From assembly GCA_964521285.1 (NCBI GenBank), contig CAZFQS010000001.1, positions 225,759-289,758 of the forward strand: DNA of 64,000 nt, written 5' to 3'. Within the stretch, counting starts at the first letter, position 1; the number at the start of each line of letters is the position of its first letter. This document shows, in pieces, positions 44,565 through 53,157 of the stretch. Under the pieces are notes generated by a model that was given only the letters and a program-made list of their open reading frames with translations, made no database searches and was not told the DNA's origin. Source of the DNA: G020354785 sp964521285. GTDB taxonomy: Bacteria > Bacteroidota > Bacteroidia > Bacteroidales > UBA10428. The position numbers and the translations under genes were made by a program.

Positions 44565-46284
44565 ATAGTATCTCAATTTGCTTGTTATCTTTACTATAAA
44601 TATCATTAAAGAAATAAATATTGTTTTGTTCATCAGCTTCACAAGTAAGATATCTGACGTAAATATTTAATGGATTGTCAATTTCTATTTCCTTATGTAT
44701 ACCTTTTTCTAACAGTCTTTTTATACTTAAGTTTTCCTTGCCATTATAGTTTTTATCAATTATATACTCTGCAAGCTGTTCAGGATTCTGCAATCTTATG
44801 CATCCATGTGAAAAAGCTCTCATGTATTTTGTAAAGAGTCTTTTGCCAGGTGTATCATGCAAATAAATATGGTAAGGATTGGGAAATAAAAATTTTATTA
44901 CTCCCAATGCATTTGATCTGCTTGCATCCTGCCTGACATAATAATTAAAGTTTTCTGCATTTACATTATTCCAGTCTATATCACTATACTTTGCGATATT
45001 TTGTTCACTATCTAATAATTTAAACCTGTTCCTTAAAAGATAACTGGAATCCTTTTTCATCTGCGGCAAAATCTCATACATAGAAATTCTTTTTGGAACA
45101 TTCCAGAATGGATTTGTTACTATTCTTTCGATTTTACTTGACATGACAGGTGTAGGGGTCCACGGTTTTCCCACTATAACATTAAAAACCTTCCTTACTT
45201 TGCTTTTCTCGACTATTTTAAGCTTATATGCGGGAATATTTACATAAATGAAGTTATCCCCTAATTCCAGTTCATTTCTTAACCTGTTTAGATTTAAGGC
45301 TATCTGGTTATATCTGTACAAAGTTGATTTTGAAAGAGCTTTTCTTGTTTTTTTATCAAGTTTACCGGTTGATCCCAGCCCGTGAAATTTCTGAAAACTT
45401 TTTAATGCTGCTTCATAGATTGTATCAACATTTGCTGATGACTTTGAGAGATATCCGAAGTTAACCAGCACCTTTGCAGCGTTTATCCGTGCAATACCGG
45501 ATTCGCGTTCAGTATCAGGTATATCAATTTCCTCATCATTTAAATCTACTTTATCGATATATTTCTCTAATGCATTCTGAAGACGAACATAGTCATTATT
45601 CTTTGGCTGCAATCCTAATATACTGTTAACAAGGTCGTTCTTTTGTAATGAATTTAATAAATATTCGGGTAATGAGCAGATATATCTGGCAGTTGATGCA
45701 TCGGTATCTGAATAATCCAATCCTTTATTCAGATGAATCATCAATTTAAAAATGGCATCAGTAAGAAGAAGTTCAAAATCCTGCCTTACTTTATTGTTTT
45801 TATCATTTAAATTAATACTCTGAAGTAATGTTTTAATCTTTTTAATTAATTTGATATTATAATAATTCATATCAAGTCCATAATACCTGGCTCTTTCAAT
45901 CAGATTCATTAATTCCCTGGAACCAGCCGTCAGATTATAATTGGTTGTCCATGCAGGTTTATATCCATTTAAAGCGTAAAACCTCTTTATAAGTTCTGAG
46001 TTTTGAAGCCTGTTCTTATTAACTATAAAAACTGTATTATCATTTAAAGAAGCTAACCTCAGACTTAAATTTGATTTAAAAACCGGGAGATATTGTTCAG
46101 TTGAAATTTTATTAATGCAACTGTCTTCACTCTGATAACTGGTACTTATAATCAGAATTTCTATAAGTACAATTATTCTAAGTTGATAAATCAGTGCATT
46201 ATAAAGAAACCTGGTAATTTTTGATTTTAAGGATTTAGTCAGTGATAGGGCGTAAAAGCTGTTATTTAACCCTATTGTTTTCAT
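44557..46284 (-). CDS. L,D-transpeptidase, YcbB/LdtD-like
   Basis: The 575-residue protein has an N-terminal membrane anchor (about 30-50) and a scaffold domain typical of YcbB-type enzymes (about 75-250). A peptidoglycan-binding domain (about 270-320, ALKSFQKFHGLGSTGKLDKKT) precedes the YkuD catalytic domain (about 345-530) with IYLHDTPGKRLF and FSHGCIRLQNP, nucleophile Cys495. It makes 3-3 crosslinks in the periplasm. The length and domain order match the family. It lies 3'-to-3' with the smaller L,D-transpeptidase gene. Confidence 0.92.
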   Translation of the reverse strand: MKTIGLNNSFYALSLTKSLKSKITRFLYNALIYQLRIIVLIEILIISTSYQSEDSCINKISTEQYLPVFKSNLSLRLASLNDNTVFIVNKNRLQNSELIKRFYALNGYKPAWTTNYNLTAGSRELMNLIERARYYGLDMNYYNIKLIKKIKTLLQSINLNDKNNKVRQDFELLLTDAIFKLMIHLNKGLDYSDTDASTARYICSLPEYLLNSLQKNDLVNSILGLQPKNNDYVRLQNALEKYIDKVDLNDEEIDIPDTERESGIARINAAKVLVNFGYLSKSSANVDTIYEAALKSFQKFHGLGSTGKLDKKTRKALSKSTLYRYNQIALNLNRLRNELELGDNFIYVNIPAYKLKIVEKSKVRKVFNVIVGKPWTPTPVMSSKIERIVTNPFWNVPKRISMYEILPQMKKDSSYLLRNRFKLLDSEQNIAKYSDIDWNNVNAENFNYYVRQDASRSNALGVIKFLFPNPYHIYLHDTPGKRLFTKYMRAFSHGCIRLQNPEQLAEYIIDKNYNGKENLSIKRLLEKGIHKEIEIDNPLNIYVRYLTCEADEQNNIYFFNDIYSKDNKQIEILFN

Positions 46285-46663
46285 GTTTTAGTTTTTTTTG
46301 TTGCCCAAAACTGTAATTCATTTATATATACGATCCGGGAGTTGCTAATGTCATATTTATTACATGAACAAATATCATATATTGATAAAAATTTAAACGG
46401 TGAAGATTAATAAAATGACAAAAGCTATATTGCTGATATACAGTCTTTTAGTATAAAAGAATATTTGTTAATCCGGTGAGATTCAAACCATTATTGATTA
46501 ATTATTTCCTAAAACCTAGGTTATGTAACCGGGCTGAAATTTACTGTCTAATCTGGTTGCCAAATTAACGACTCAACAGGAGATAAAATAGGATTCAAAT
46601 ATTGTTGGTTATAGTTATATTTTCATCTGTTTCAAAACAGATTTAATATATTCTTTAGCTGAT

Positions 46664-46792
46664 TTAAATGCTTTTATTTATATCACTGAGTTTTTCCCAG
46701 ATTTCTTTAAGTTCATTCGGATTAATCTCCTCAACTATAATTTTATTCTTCTTATCAGTTTTAATCTTGTAGGTTTTCTTTGTCTTTCTCAT
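46664..46792 (-). CDS. Possible small basic protein (42 residues)
   Basis: This short frame starts MRKTKKTYKIKTDKKNK and continues IIVEEINPNELKEIWEKL before ending DINKSI. It is Lys-rich with an amphipathic second half, looks like natural protein rather than random translation, and sits in the otherwise empty 650-base gap 46285-46934. I recognise no family. Besides this and an 8-bp palindrome (46625-46642) I see nothing in the gap. Confidence 0.4.
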   Translation of the reverse strand: MRKTKKTYKIKTDKKNKIIVEEINPNELKEIWEKLSDINKSI

Positions 46793-46934
46793 GTTATGAT
46801 ATTGAAATTGAATTTTTCCAAAAACGAGCCTAAATTTAATAGTAAATTTAAATTTAACGAAAGCTCTTAAATTGTTTTTGATAATCGACTGCTATTATTA
46901 CTTTAATGGAAGCTTTTTATTGTTTAAAATAAAT

Positions 46935-47477
46935 TTAATTTACCACAAATCTTAATTCCCTGCTTGAAAATATAATTTTTAAACCGGAATTATCCCATGC
47001 CCAGACAGCCCAGTAATAAACCTTACCTTTCACAAGCGGTTCCGGTTCAGCAGTAGAATCAGGATTATCCGGATCAATTTCTTTTATTCCATTTTCGAAT
47101 TGTACCAATCCGTTTTCACCCTCTGCAAGGCCAGAATGCCAAATCCATACTATGTCTGATGCATCATTTTTAATCGAATGATTATCTGCATTAATACTAT
47201 TTTTAAAAATAGCAGCGCAAATAATATCGCTCTCCACTTTTTCCCATAATAATGCAGGTGTAGGTGGCACCGTATCAATAATATCAGAATCAAAACTAAG
47301 ATCCCCCCGGACATAAACTGAATCTCCCTGTATCGACATATACCTGAAAGGAGGTATTTTTATTTCATAGCTATTGTTAAAAACCAATTCTTCATTAAAC
47401 ACTATGTCATCATCATCACTACATTCCATCAAAAGGAGAATAAAAGAAAGTATTGCAATTAACTTAAATAACTTCAT
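46935..47477 (-). CDS. Surface lipoprotein of unknown function
   Basis: The 180-residue product has a signal peptide ending LLMEC (Cys19) followed by SDDDD. That is a strong match to the acidic surface-export signal of Bacteroidota lipoproteins. The mature part looks like one beta-sandwich domain with Trp/Asp-rich loops (KVYYWAVWAWDNSG near 150-163), similar in feel to fibronectin-type folds. It starts 18 bases after the outer-membrane protein gene upstream, so the two are probably co-expressed. No function can be assigned. Confidence 0.78.
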   Translation of the reverse strand: MKLFKLIAILSFILLLMECSDDDDIVFNEELVFNNSYEIKIPPFRYMSIQGDSVYVRGDLSFDSDIIDTVPPTPALLWEKVESDIICAAIFKNSINADNHSIKNDASDIVWIWHSGLAEGENGLVQFENGIKEIDPDNPDSTAEPEPLVKGKVYYWAVWAWDNSGLKIIFSSRELRFVVN

Positions 47478-47495
47478 TTTAATGATAAATTAAAA

Positions 47496-48755
47496 TTAAA
47501 AACAAATTTGAAGTCCTATATTTATTATCAGCCTCTCATCAGATTTATATAAATTATAACTGTCAGCATTTCCTAAATAATTAAACCTGTATCTTTTTGC
47601 ATCGAAATGATATGTAAGATATCTGATATCAACGCTAATTGATTTGTTCATATCCAGAAAAAATCTGACTCCTGCAAATGGCTGATATACGAACTCCGCA
47701 TCATTAAATTTAAAGGCAAAAGTACTGCCAATGTATGTATTAAATCTTCTGAGATTTGGTTTAGTGATATAAAATAATAATGATGGTCCTCCCATACCAT
47801 TTACATATGTTGTATCATAAGAGCTTTCCAAGCCGGAGAAGGTACTTTGCTCAATAGTTTCTCTTAATGTTAATACAGAGATACCTATTCCGGCCGCCAG
47901 CCTGCTGAAATTACCGATTTTCAATAACCTGTAATAAGACAGGCCCAAAAACCATCCTGATTCAGCTCTAAGAGGATATGCTAACTTTAGATTAAAGTTG
48001 TTAAGTGGCATGTTAGGAATACTATCAGCATAATTCATTTTGTATTTTACCAATTCTCCGGAATAATCTGCAAATTTGAATTTATGTTCCTGTGATTTAA
48101 ATCCTGATTTTGAAAAATGCAGAAATACAGTATCATTAGGGTCCTCTGTCACAATCTCATATTTAAACATGCCTTGATAAAGACAATTCCAATAGTCCTC
48201 ATCATCATAATAACAACCTTTTGTTTTAAGCTTATAAATATTATCACTATGTGAGATAATTACATCAACATCTTCAATTGCACTATTTCCAACCATAATT
48301 CTGCCTTTCACCAGTATTTTGTATTTCGGAATTAGTTTTACTTTTATTAAAGCAGGATTATCCAGGCCCGAATAAATGAAAGTTGTATCATACAATCTGT
48401 AATCTTTATTAATAAACATTAAATTTATCTTCTGCCCTGAGTAGCTCTCTTCATCAGGCAGGTCTGTCCTGAATAATCCGTTATAATCACAGTATAATGA
48501 ATCTTTAAAGTTCGATAAACTTACAATAACTAATACGTTATCGACAGGTTCATTAAATATATTCAAAATCTGCCCGGTAATATATGATCTTAAGATTGTA
48601 TCATTTTGGAGCATATGTTCCTGATAGCTATCTTTATATATCGAAGAATGAGCAACATCTGTATAATTCTTAAAATTCATTTTTAATCCATAATCCTGCC
48701 CGATAAAGCGAACTATACAAAAAGAAAAAATAAGTATAAATGAATTTCTCAGCAT
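47496..48755 (-). CDS. Outer-membrane protein with carboxypeptidase-regulatory-like repeats
   Basis: The 419-residue protein has a signal peptide (about 1-20). Two regulatory-like beta-sandwich segments follow: ITGQILNIFNEPVDNVLVIVSL near 60, and ILVKGRIMVGNSAIEDVDVII near 145. The C-terminal about 170 residues have alternating aromatic strands and end LIINIGLQICF, suggesting a small outer-membrane barrel. I recognise no named family. It precedes the surface lipoprotein gene on the same strand. The 340-base gap on its 5' side, towards the kinase gene at 49097, holds only AT-rich sequence. Confidence 0.72.
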   Translation of the reverse strand: MLRNSFILIFSFCIVRFIGQDYGLKMNFKNYTDVAHSSIYKDSYQEHMLQNDTILRSYITGQILNIFNEPVDNVLVIVSLSNFKDSLYCDYNGLFRTDLPDEESYSGQKINLMFINKDYRLYDTTFIYSGLDNPALIKVKLIPKYKILVKGRIMVGNSAIEDVDVIISHSDNIYKLKTKGCYYDDEDYWNCLYQGMFKYEIVTEDPNDTVFLHFSKSGFKSQEHKFKFADYSGELVKYKMNYADSIPNMPLNNFNLKLAYPLRAESGWFLGLSYYRLLKIGNFSRLAAGIGISVLTLRETIEQSTFSGLESSYDTTYVNGMGGPSLLFYITKPNLRRFNTYIGSTFAFKFNDAEFVYQPFAGVRFFLDMNKSISVDIRYLTYHFDAKRYRFNYLGNADSYNLYKSDERLIINIGLQICF

Positions 48756-49096
48756 ATGGAGAATTTTACCATTTTATATTTTACATAACTTAGATAAAAG
48801 ATAAAAAATTTTTCTGTTCTATAAAAGAAGTTTATAAACTTTCGTAAACATTTTATTATTTTTCTGTTTAAAAGTGTTTTTAGTTTTTTATAAAGCGAGA
48901 TTTATTTGTATGATAATCAGCACATAAAAACTTATTGAAATAGTTAAAAATAATTATTAAATTAGAAAATAATCAATATTAAATTCTTATACCAAAGATT
49001 ATAAATTAATTGTTTAAAAAACGAATGATTGCTTAACCATATTTTTACCTTTTTTACAAATCTTCTCTAAATTGTGTGCAACAGATATGTAATCTT

Positions 49097-51298
49097 ATGA
49101 AAAATCTGCAATTAAGGACTAAATTAATTATTGGAATTACGCTTGTATTTGCAATAATTATTATATGCCTTCTAATTATTAGATTTTATACTATAATCAA
49201 CTTAGACTATATCCCCGAAGAATATACTGATAATGGTAATATTATTAACAGTTTGTTCAACAGACAACTGGTATTTAACTTAATAGTTGTTGTATGCGGA
49301 TATATCTCTGCAATTCTTATTATCACTTCTGCAACTAATCCTCTGTTAAGAAACCTGAAAAAAATTTCTGAAGCATTAAATAAAGTACTTAATAATGAAT
49401 ACGACATAAAAATTCCTGTTGATGGGAATAGTGAGTTAAGCACCCTTACTATAGGATTTAATTCTATGTGTAATAAGATTAAAGACGCATATGAAGATCT
49501 TAAAGAAAGCAGAAAAAAATACGAAAAGCTGATTGATAACCTGGAAGAAGAATATATATTTTATTCAAAGTCCCAGTCCGGTAAACTTTTAACTGTATCT
49601 TCTTCAGTAAAGAATATTCTTGGTTATGATGTGGATGAATTTATGAAACTGAAAGACAGTCTGTACACAAATAATCCGGTAAATGAAAAGGCTAAAGAAC
49701 ATGAAAAAAAATCACTTGAAGGTATACAACAACCGAAATTTACTGTAGAACTATTTTCAAAAAAAGGTAAGCCTCATACAATTGAAATTTCTGAAGTCCC
49801 AATATATGATGAAAAGAACCAGTTAACTTCAATTGAAGGTATAGCCCAGGATATAACAAAAGGGAAAATAGCTGAGGATTTAATAAAAGAACAGGAACAA
49901 AAATATAAACTTCTCTTTAATAAAGCATCGGATTTTGTATTTCTCTATGAAATAGACGATAATTCAAAACCAGGCAAATTTTTAGAAGTAAATGATTATA
50001 CAACTCAAAAGCTCGGCTATTCACAGGAGGAGCTAGCTAAGATGTCTCCGGAGGATTTAACTGCTGTGGAATTTTCTGATGAAGATTCCAAAAAAAATCA
50101 GCTCACTGATGACTCAAAATTTGAGAGAATATGGGAATCTAAAGACGGGACCCTTTTAAATGTAGAAATAAGTAATCACAATTTTAAAATACAGGACAGA
50201 AATGTGGCTATTGCCATTGCCCGGGATATTACCGAACGAAAAAGAGTTGAAGAAGAAATTCGTTATGTAAACGAAGAACTTATTAACCAAAAAGAAAACC
50301 TGGAAGCCTTAATTGATAATTTAACACAAACACAGGAACAACTGGTCCAGTCAGAAAAAATGGCTGCCCTGGGACAACTTATAGCCGGAGTTGCGCATGA
50401 AATAAACACGCCCTTAGGTGCCATTAAGGCATCAATAGGTAATCTGAACGATTCATTAGACAAAGCATTAAATGAATTGCCCTCATTAGTTACAGAACGT
50501 TCAGCTGAAGAATTAAACCTGTTCATAAAAATTCTTGAGTTAGCAAATCGTGGATCCCCCAATATATCTTCACGGGAAAAAAGAAAATACAGGAAAGAAA
50601 TAGCAAAAGTCCTTAGTGATAACAACGTCGATTCTCCCAACTTAATAGCTGACATTTTTATTTACCTGCATATATTTGAAAAATACAACCAAATAATTGA
50701 TCTGTTTAAGAGCGAAAAATCTCTCGAAATATTAAATTCTGCAAAAAATTTCGCATCAATTCAAAAAAATACACATACAATTCTATTAGCTGTTGAAAAA
50801 GTTACTAAGGTGGTTTTTGCTCTCAAGAAGTACGTTCATAGAGATGTGGTTGGTGAAAAAGTACCTACTGATATAATTGATGGTATTGAAACAGTTTTAA
50901 CTCTATATCATAATCAGCTGAAACAAGGTATTGAAGTTATCAGAAATTATGATGAATTGCCTGAAGTTAACTGTTATGAAGATGAAATGAACCAGGTATG
51001 GACTAATTTAATACACAATGCTATTCAGGCAATGGACTATAAAGGTATTCTCAGCATAAGTGCAAAGAATAATGTAGATTCAATTTCTATAAGTTTTGCA
51101 GATAATGGTAGTGGCATTGAAAAAGATATCCAGGATAAGATATTTGAACCTTTTTTTACAACTAAAAAACAGGGGGAAGGAAGTGGAATGGGATTGGATA
51201 TAGTCAAAAAGATAATAGAAAAACATGATGGTAAAATAATATTTAAGAGTGAACCTGGCAAAGGAACTGAGTTTACTATTAACCTGCCTGTAAAATAA
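49097..51298 (+). CDS. Membrane sensor histidine kinase with two PAS domains
   Basis: I use the ATG at 49097 rather than a GTG 21 bases earlier. The 733-residue protein has two transmembrane helices (about 9-31 and 58-80), a HAMP-like segment and two PAS domains (about 140-262 and 268-385). A coiled coil leads to a kinase core with phospho-acceptor His434 in AGVAHEINTPLGAIKASI. A long insertion follows before the ATPase domain, with the N box NLIHNAIQAMD, DNGSGI and EGSGMGLDIVKKI. The first helix pair brackets a very short outer loop. It begins a three-gene set with a receiver gene (11-base gap) and a receiver-kinase gene, presumably one phosphorelay. Confidence 0.93.
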   Translation: MKNLQLRTKLIIGITLVFAIIIICLLIIRFYTIINLDYIPEEYTDNGNIINSLFNRQLVFNLIVVVCGYISAILIITSATNPLLRNLKKISEALNKVLNNEYDIKIPVDGNSELSTLTIGFNSMCNKIKDAYEDLKESRKKYEKLIDNLEEEYIFYSKSQSGKLLTVSSSVKNILGYDVDEFMKLKDSLYTNNPVNEKAKEHEKKSLEGIQQPKFTVELFSKKGKPHTIEISEVPIYDEKNQLTSIEGIAQDITKGKIAEDLIKEQEQKYKLLFNKASDFVFLYEIDDNSKPGKFLEVNDYTTQKLGYSQEELAKMSPEDLTAVEFSDEDSKKNQLTDDSKFERIWESKDGTLLNVEISNHNFKIQDRNVAIAIARDITERKRVEEEIRYVNEELINQKENLEALIDNLTQTQEQLVQSEKMAALGQLIAGVAHEINTPLGAIKASIGNLNDSLDKALNELPSLVTERSAEELNLFIKILELANRGSPNISSREKRKYRKEIAKVLSDNNVDSPNLIADIFIYLHIFEKYNQIIDLFKSEKSLEILNSAKNFASIQKNTHTILLAVEKVTKVVFALKKYVHRDVVGEKVPTDIIDGIETVLTLYHNQLKQGIEVIRNYDELPEVNCYEDEMNQVWTNLIHNAIQAMDYKGILSISAKNNVDSISISFADNGSGIEKDIQDKIFEPFFTTKKQGEGSGMGLDIVKKIIEKHDGKIIFKSEPGKGTEFTINLPVK

Positions 51299-51309
51299 AT
51301 ATATTGAAT

Positions 51310-51708
51310 ATGGTATATGGGGCTATTCTATGTGTAGATGATGAAAACATAATTTTAGATAGTCTTCAAGAACAACTTGAAAAATATTTCGGGACCGATT
51401 ATCTGTATGAAACTGCAGAAAACGCTGAAGAAGGACTGGAAATAATTGAAGAATTGCTTAAAGATGAAATAAAAATTCTTATAATTGTAACAGATTGGTT
51501 AATGCCCGGAATAAATGGAGACGAATTCTTAATTAAAGTACATGAGAAATATCCTTTAATTGTAAAAACAATACTTACCGGACAAGCTAATGAAGAAGCC
51601 ATAAACAAAGCTAAAAAATATGCTGACTTATTTGGAGTTTTGTATAAACCCTGGTCAGAAGCTGAACTATTTAATATTATCAAATCAGCATTAAACAAAA
51701 ATGAATAA
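51310..51708 (+). CDS. Single-domain response regulator
   Basis: I choose the ATG at 51310; a TTG two codons earlier is possible. The 132-residue REC domain has CVDDE, phospho-acceptor Asp in IVTDWLMPG, ILTGQA and the KPW ending of the fold (LYKPWSEAEL). These motifs recall RpfG-type receivers. It follows the PAS kinase closely and overlaps the next gene by 8 bases, so all three are co-translated. It is the likely direct target of the upstream kinase. Confidence 0.92.
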   Translation: MVYGAILCVDDENIILDSLQEQLEKYFGTDYLYETAENAEEGLEIIEELLKDEIKILIIVTDWLMPGINGDEFLIKVHEKYPLIVKTILTGQANEEAINKAKKYADLFGVLYKPWSEAELFNIIKSALNKNE

Positions 51709-52897
51709 AAGAAATGTTATACTATGCATTGATGATGAAGTTATTGTTTTGGATTCTTTAAAAGAGCAGCTTCAAAATGAATATAAAAATTATATGATAG
51801 AGGTTGCAGAGAGTGGTGAAGAGGCTATGGAAATTATCAATGAATTGATTGAAGACAAAATTGAAGTGCCCGTTGTGATTGCGGACTTTATTATGCCAGG
51901 GATGAAAGGTGACAAATTACTGGAAAAAATCCATAATCTTATACCAGGTACCAAGAACATTTTATTAACAGGCCAGGCCAATGTTGAAGGAGTCAGTAAT
52001 GCTGTAAATAAAGCAAACTTATACAGATTTATTGCAAAACCATGGGAAAAAGATGATCTTATTTTAACTGTAAAAGAGGCATTAAGAAGCTATAACCAGG
52101 AAAAAACTATATTAAAACAGAATGTAGAATTAAAAGAGCTAAATACAGATCTGGAAAAAAAAGTTGAACTCCGCACCAGAGAACTTAAAGAACTAAATGC
52201 TACAAAAGACAAATTCTTTTCTATCATTGCTCATGACCTAAAAAATCCGTTCAATACCCTGCTGGGATTTTCAGAATTACTGGCAACCAACATTAACAGC
52301 TATAAGAAAACCAAGATAGAAGAATTCATAAACATAATATTTCAGACTTCAAAAAATACTTTTTTGCTGTTAGAAAATTTATTAGAGTGGGCCCGTTCGC
52401 AAACAGGAATTCTGGAACTGACACCTTCAATTGTTGATATTTATGAACTGGTCGATGAAAATATTGACCTGGTTTATAATAATGCCACCAATAAGAAATT
52501 AGAACTAATTAACAATATCCCGAAGGATGCCAAAGTATTTGCCGATCCTAATATGATACATACTGTAATAAGAAACTTATTAACAAATGCAATCAAATAT
52601 ACTAAAGCAGGCGGGAAAATTGAGATATCCTCAAAAATTCAGAATAGTTACATTGCAATTACGGTATCTGACTCAGGTATTGGAATTAAACCTGAGAATC
52701 TTAAGAAATTATTCCTGATTGATGAGAATTTTACAACAAAAGGCACTGCTGATGAAACTGGAACAGGACTCGGTTTAATCTTGTGTAAAGAATTTGTACA
52801 AAAAAATGGAGGTGAAATATGCGTTAAAAGCATATACGGTGAAGGCAGTGAATTCACAATTAAACTTAGGACAAAAAAATTAAAAAGTAATCCTTAA
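51701..52897 (+). CDS. Receiver-histidine kinase hybrid (REC first)
   Basis: The 398-residue soluble protein has an N-terminal REC domain with CIDDE, Asp62 in VVIADFIMPG, LLTGQA and AKPWEKDDL. A coiled coil (about 125-165) follows, then HisKA with His178 in SIIAHDLKNPF and an ATPase domain (NLLTNAIKYT, DSGIGI, GTGLGL). With the receiver at the N-terminus it acts as an input rather than an output, so the kinase activity is likely gated by phosphorylation. Its REC domain is similar to the single-domain receiver just upstream. No cognate output regulator follows. Confidence 0.93.
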   Translation: MNKRNVILCIDDEVIVLDSLKEQLQNEYKNYMIEVAESGEEAMEIINELIEDKIEVPVVIADFIMPGMKGDKLLEKIHNLIPGTKNILLTGQANVEGVSNAVNKANLYRFIAKPWEKDDLILTVKEALRSYNQEKTILKQNVELKELNTDLEKKVELRTRELKELNATKDKFFSIIAHDLKNPFNTLLGFSELLATNINSYKKTKIEEFINIIFQTSKNTFLLLENLLEWARSQTGILELTPSIVDIYELVDENIDLVYNNATNKKLELINNIPKDAKVFADPNMIHTVIRNLLTNAIKYTKAGGKIEISSKIQNSYIAITVSDSGIGIKPENLKKLFLIDENFTTKGTADETGTGLGLILCKEFVQKNGGEICVKSIYGEGSEFTIKLRTKKLKSNP

Positions 52898-53157
52898 AAA
52901 ATCAAATAACTTTTTTTATTAAATCACCTTAAAGAAATACGTTTATCTGAAAATACTTTTCAACCAATTCTTAAACCATTTACCCCTTATCAATCCTTAA
53001 ATTCCTATCTCGCTGATAATTAATTTAACATTATAAAGAAGATGCATTTTTATTTATATATGTAATTTTAGTAAATTAGGATATATCTGATAAATATCAA
53101 AAACCACAGGGATAATAGATTGATCAAAACTAATATAACCAAAGGTATTTAGTTGCG

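Noticed and set aside
46625..46642. Palindrome with stem ATCTGTTT and a two-base loop
   Set aside because: The loop is too tight and no T-run follows, so a terminator or operator cannot be supported.
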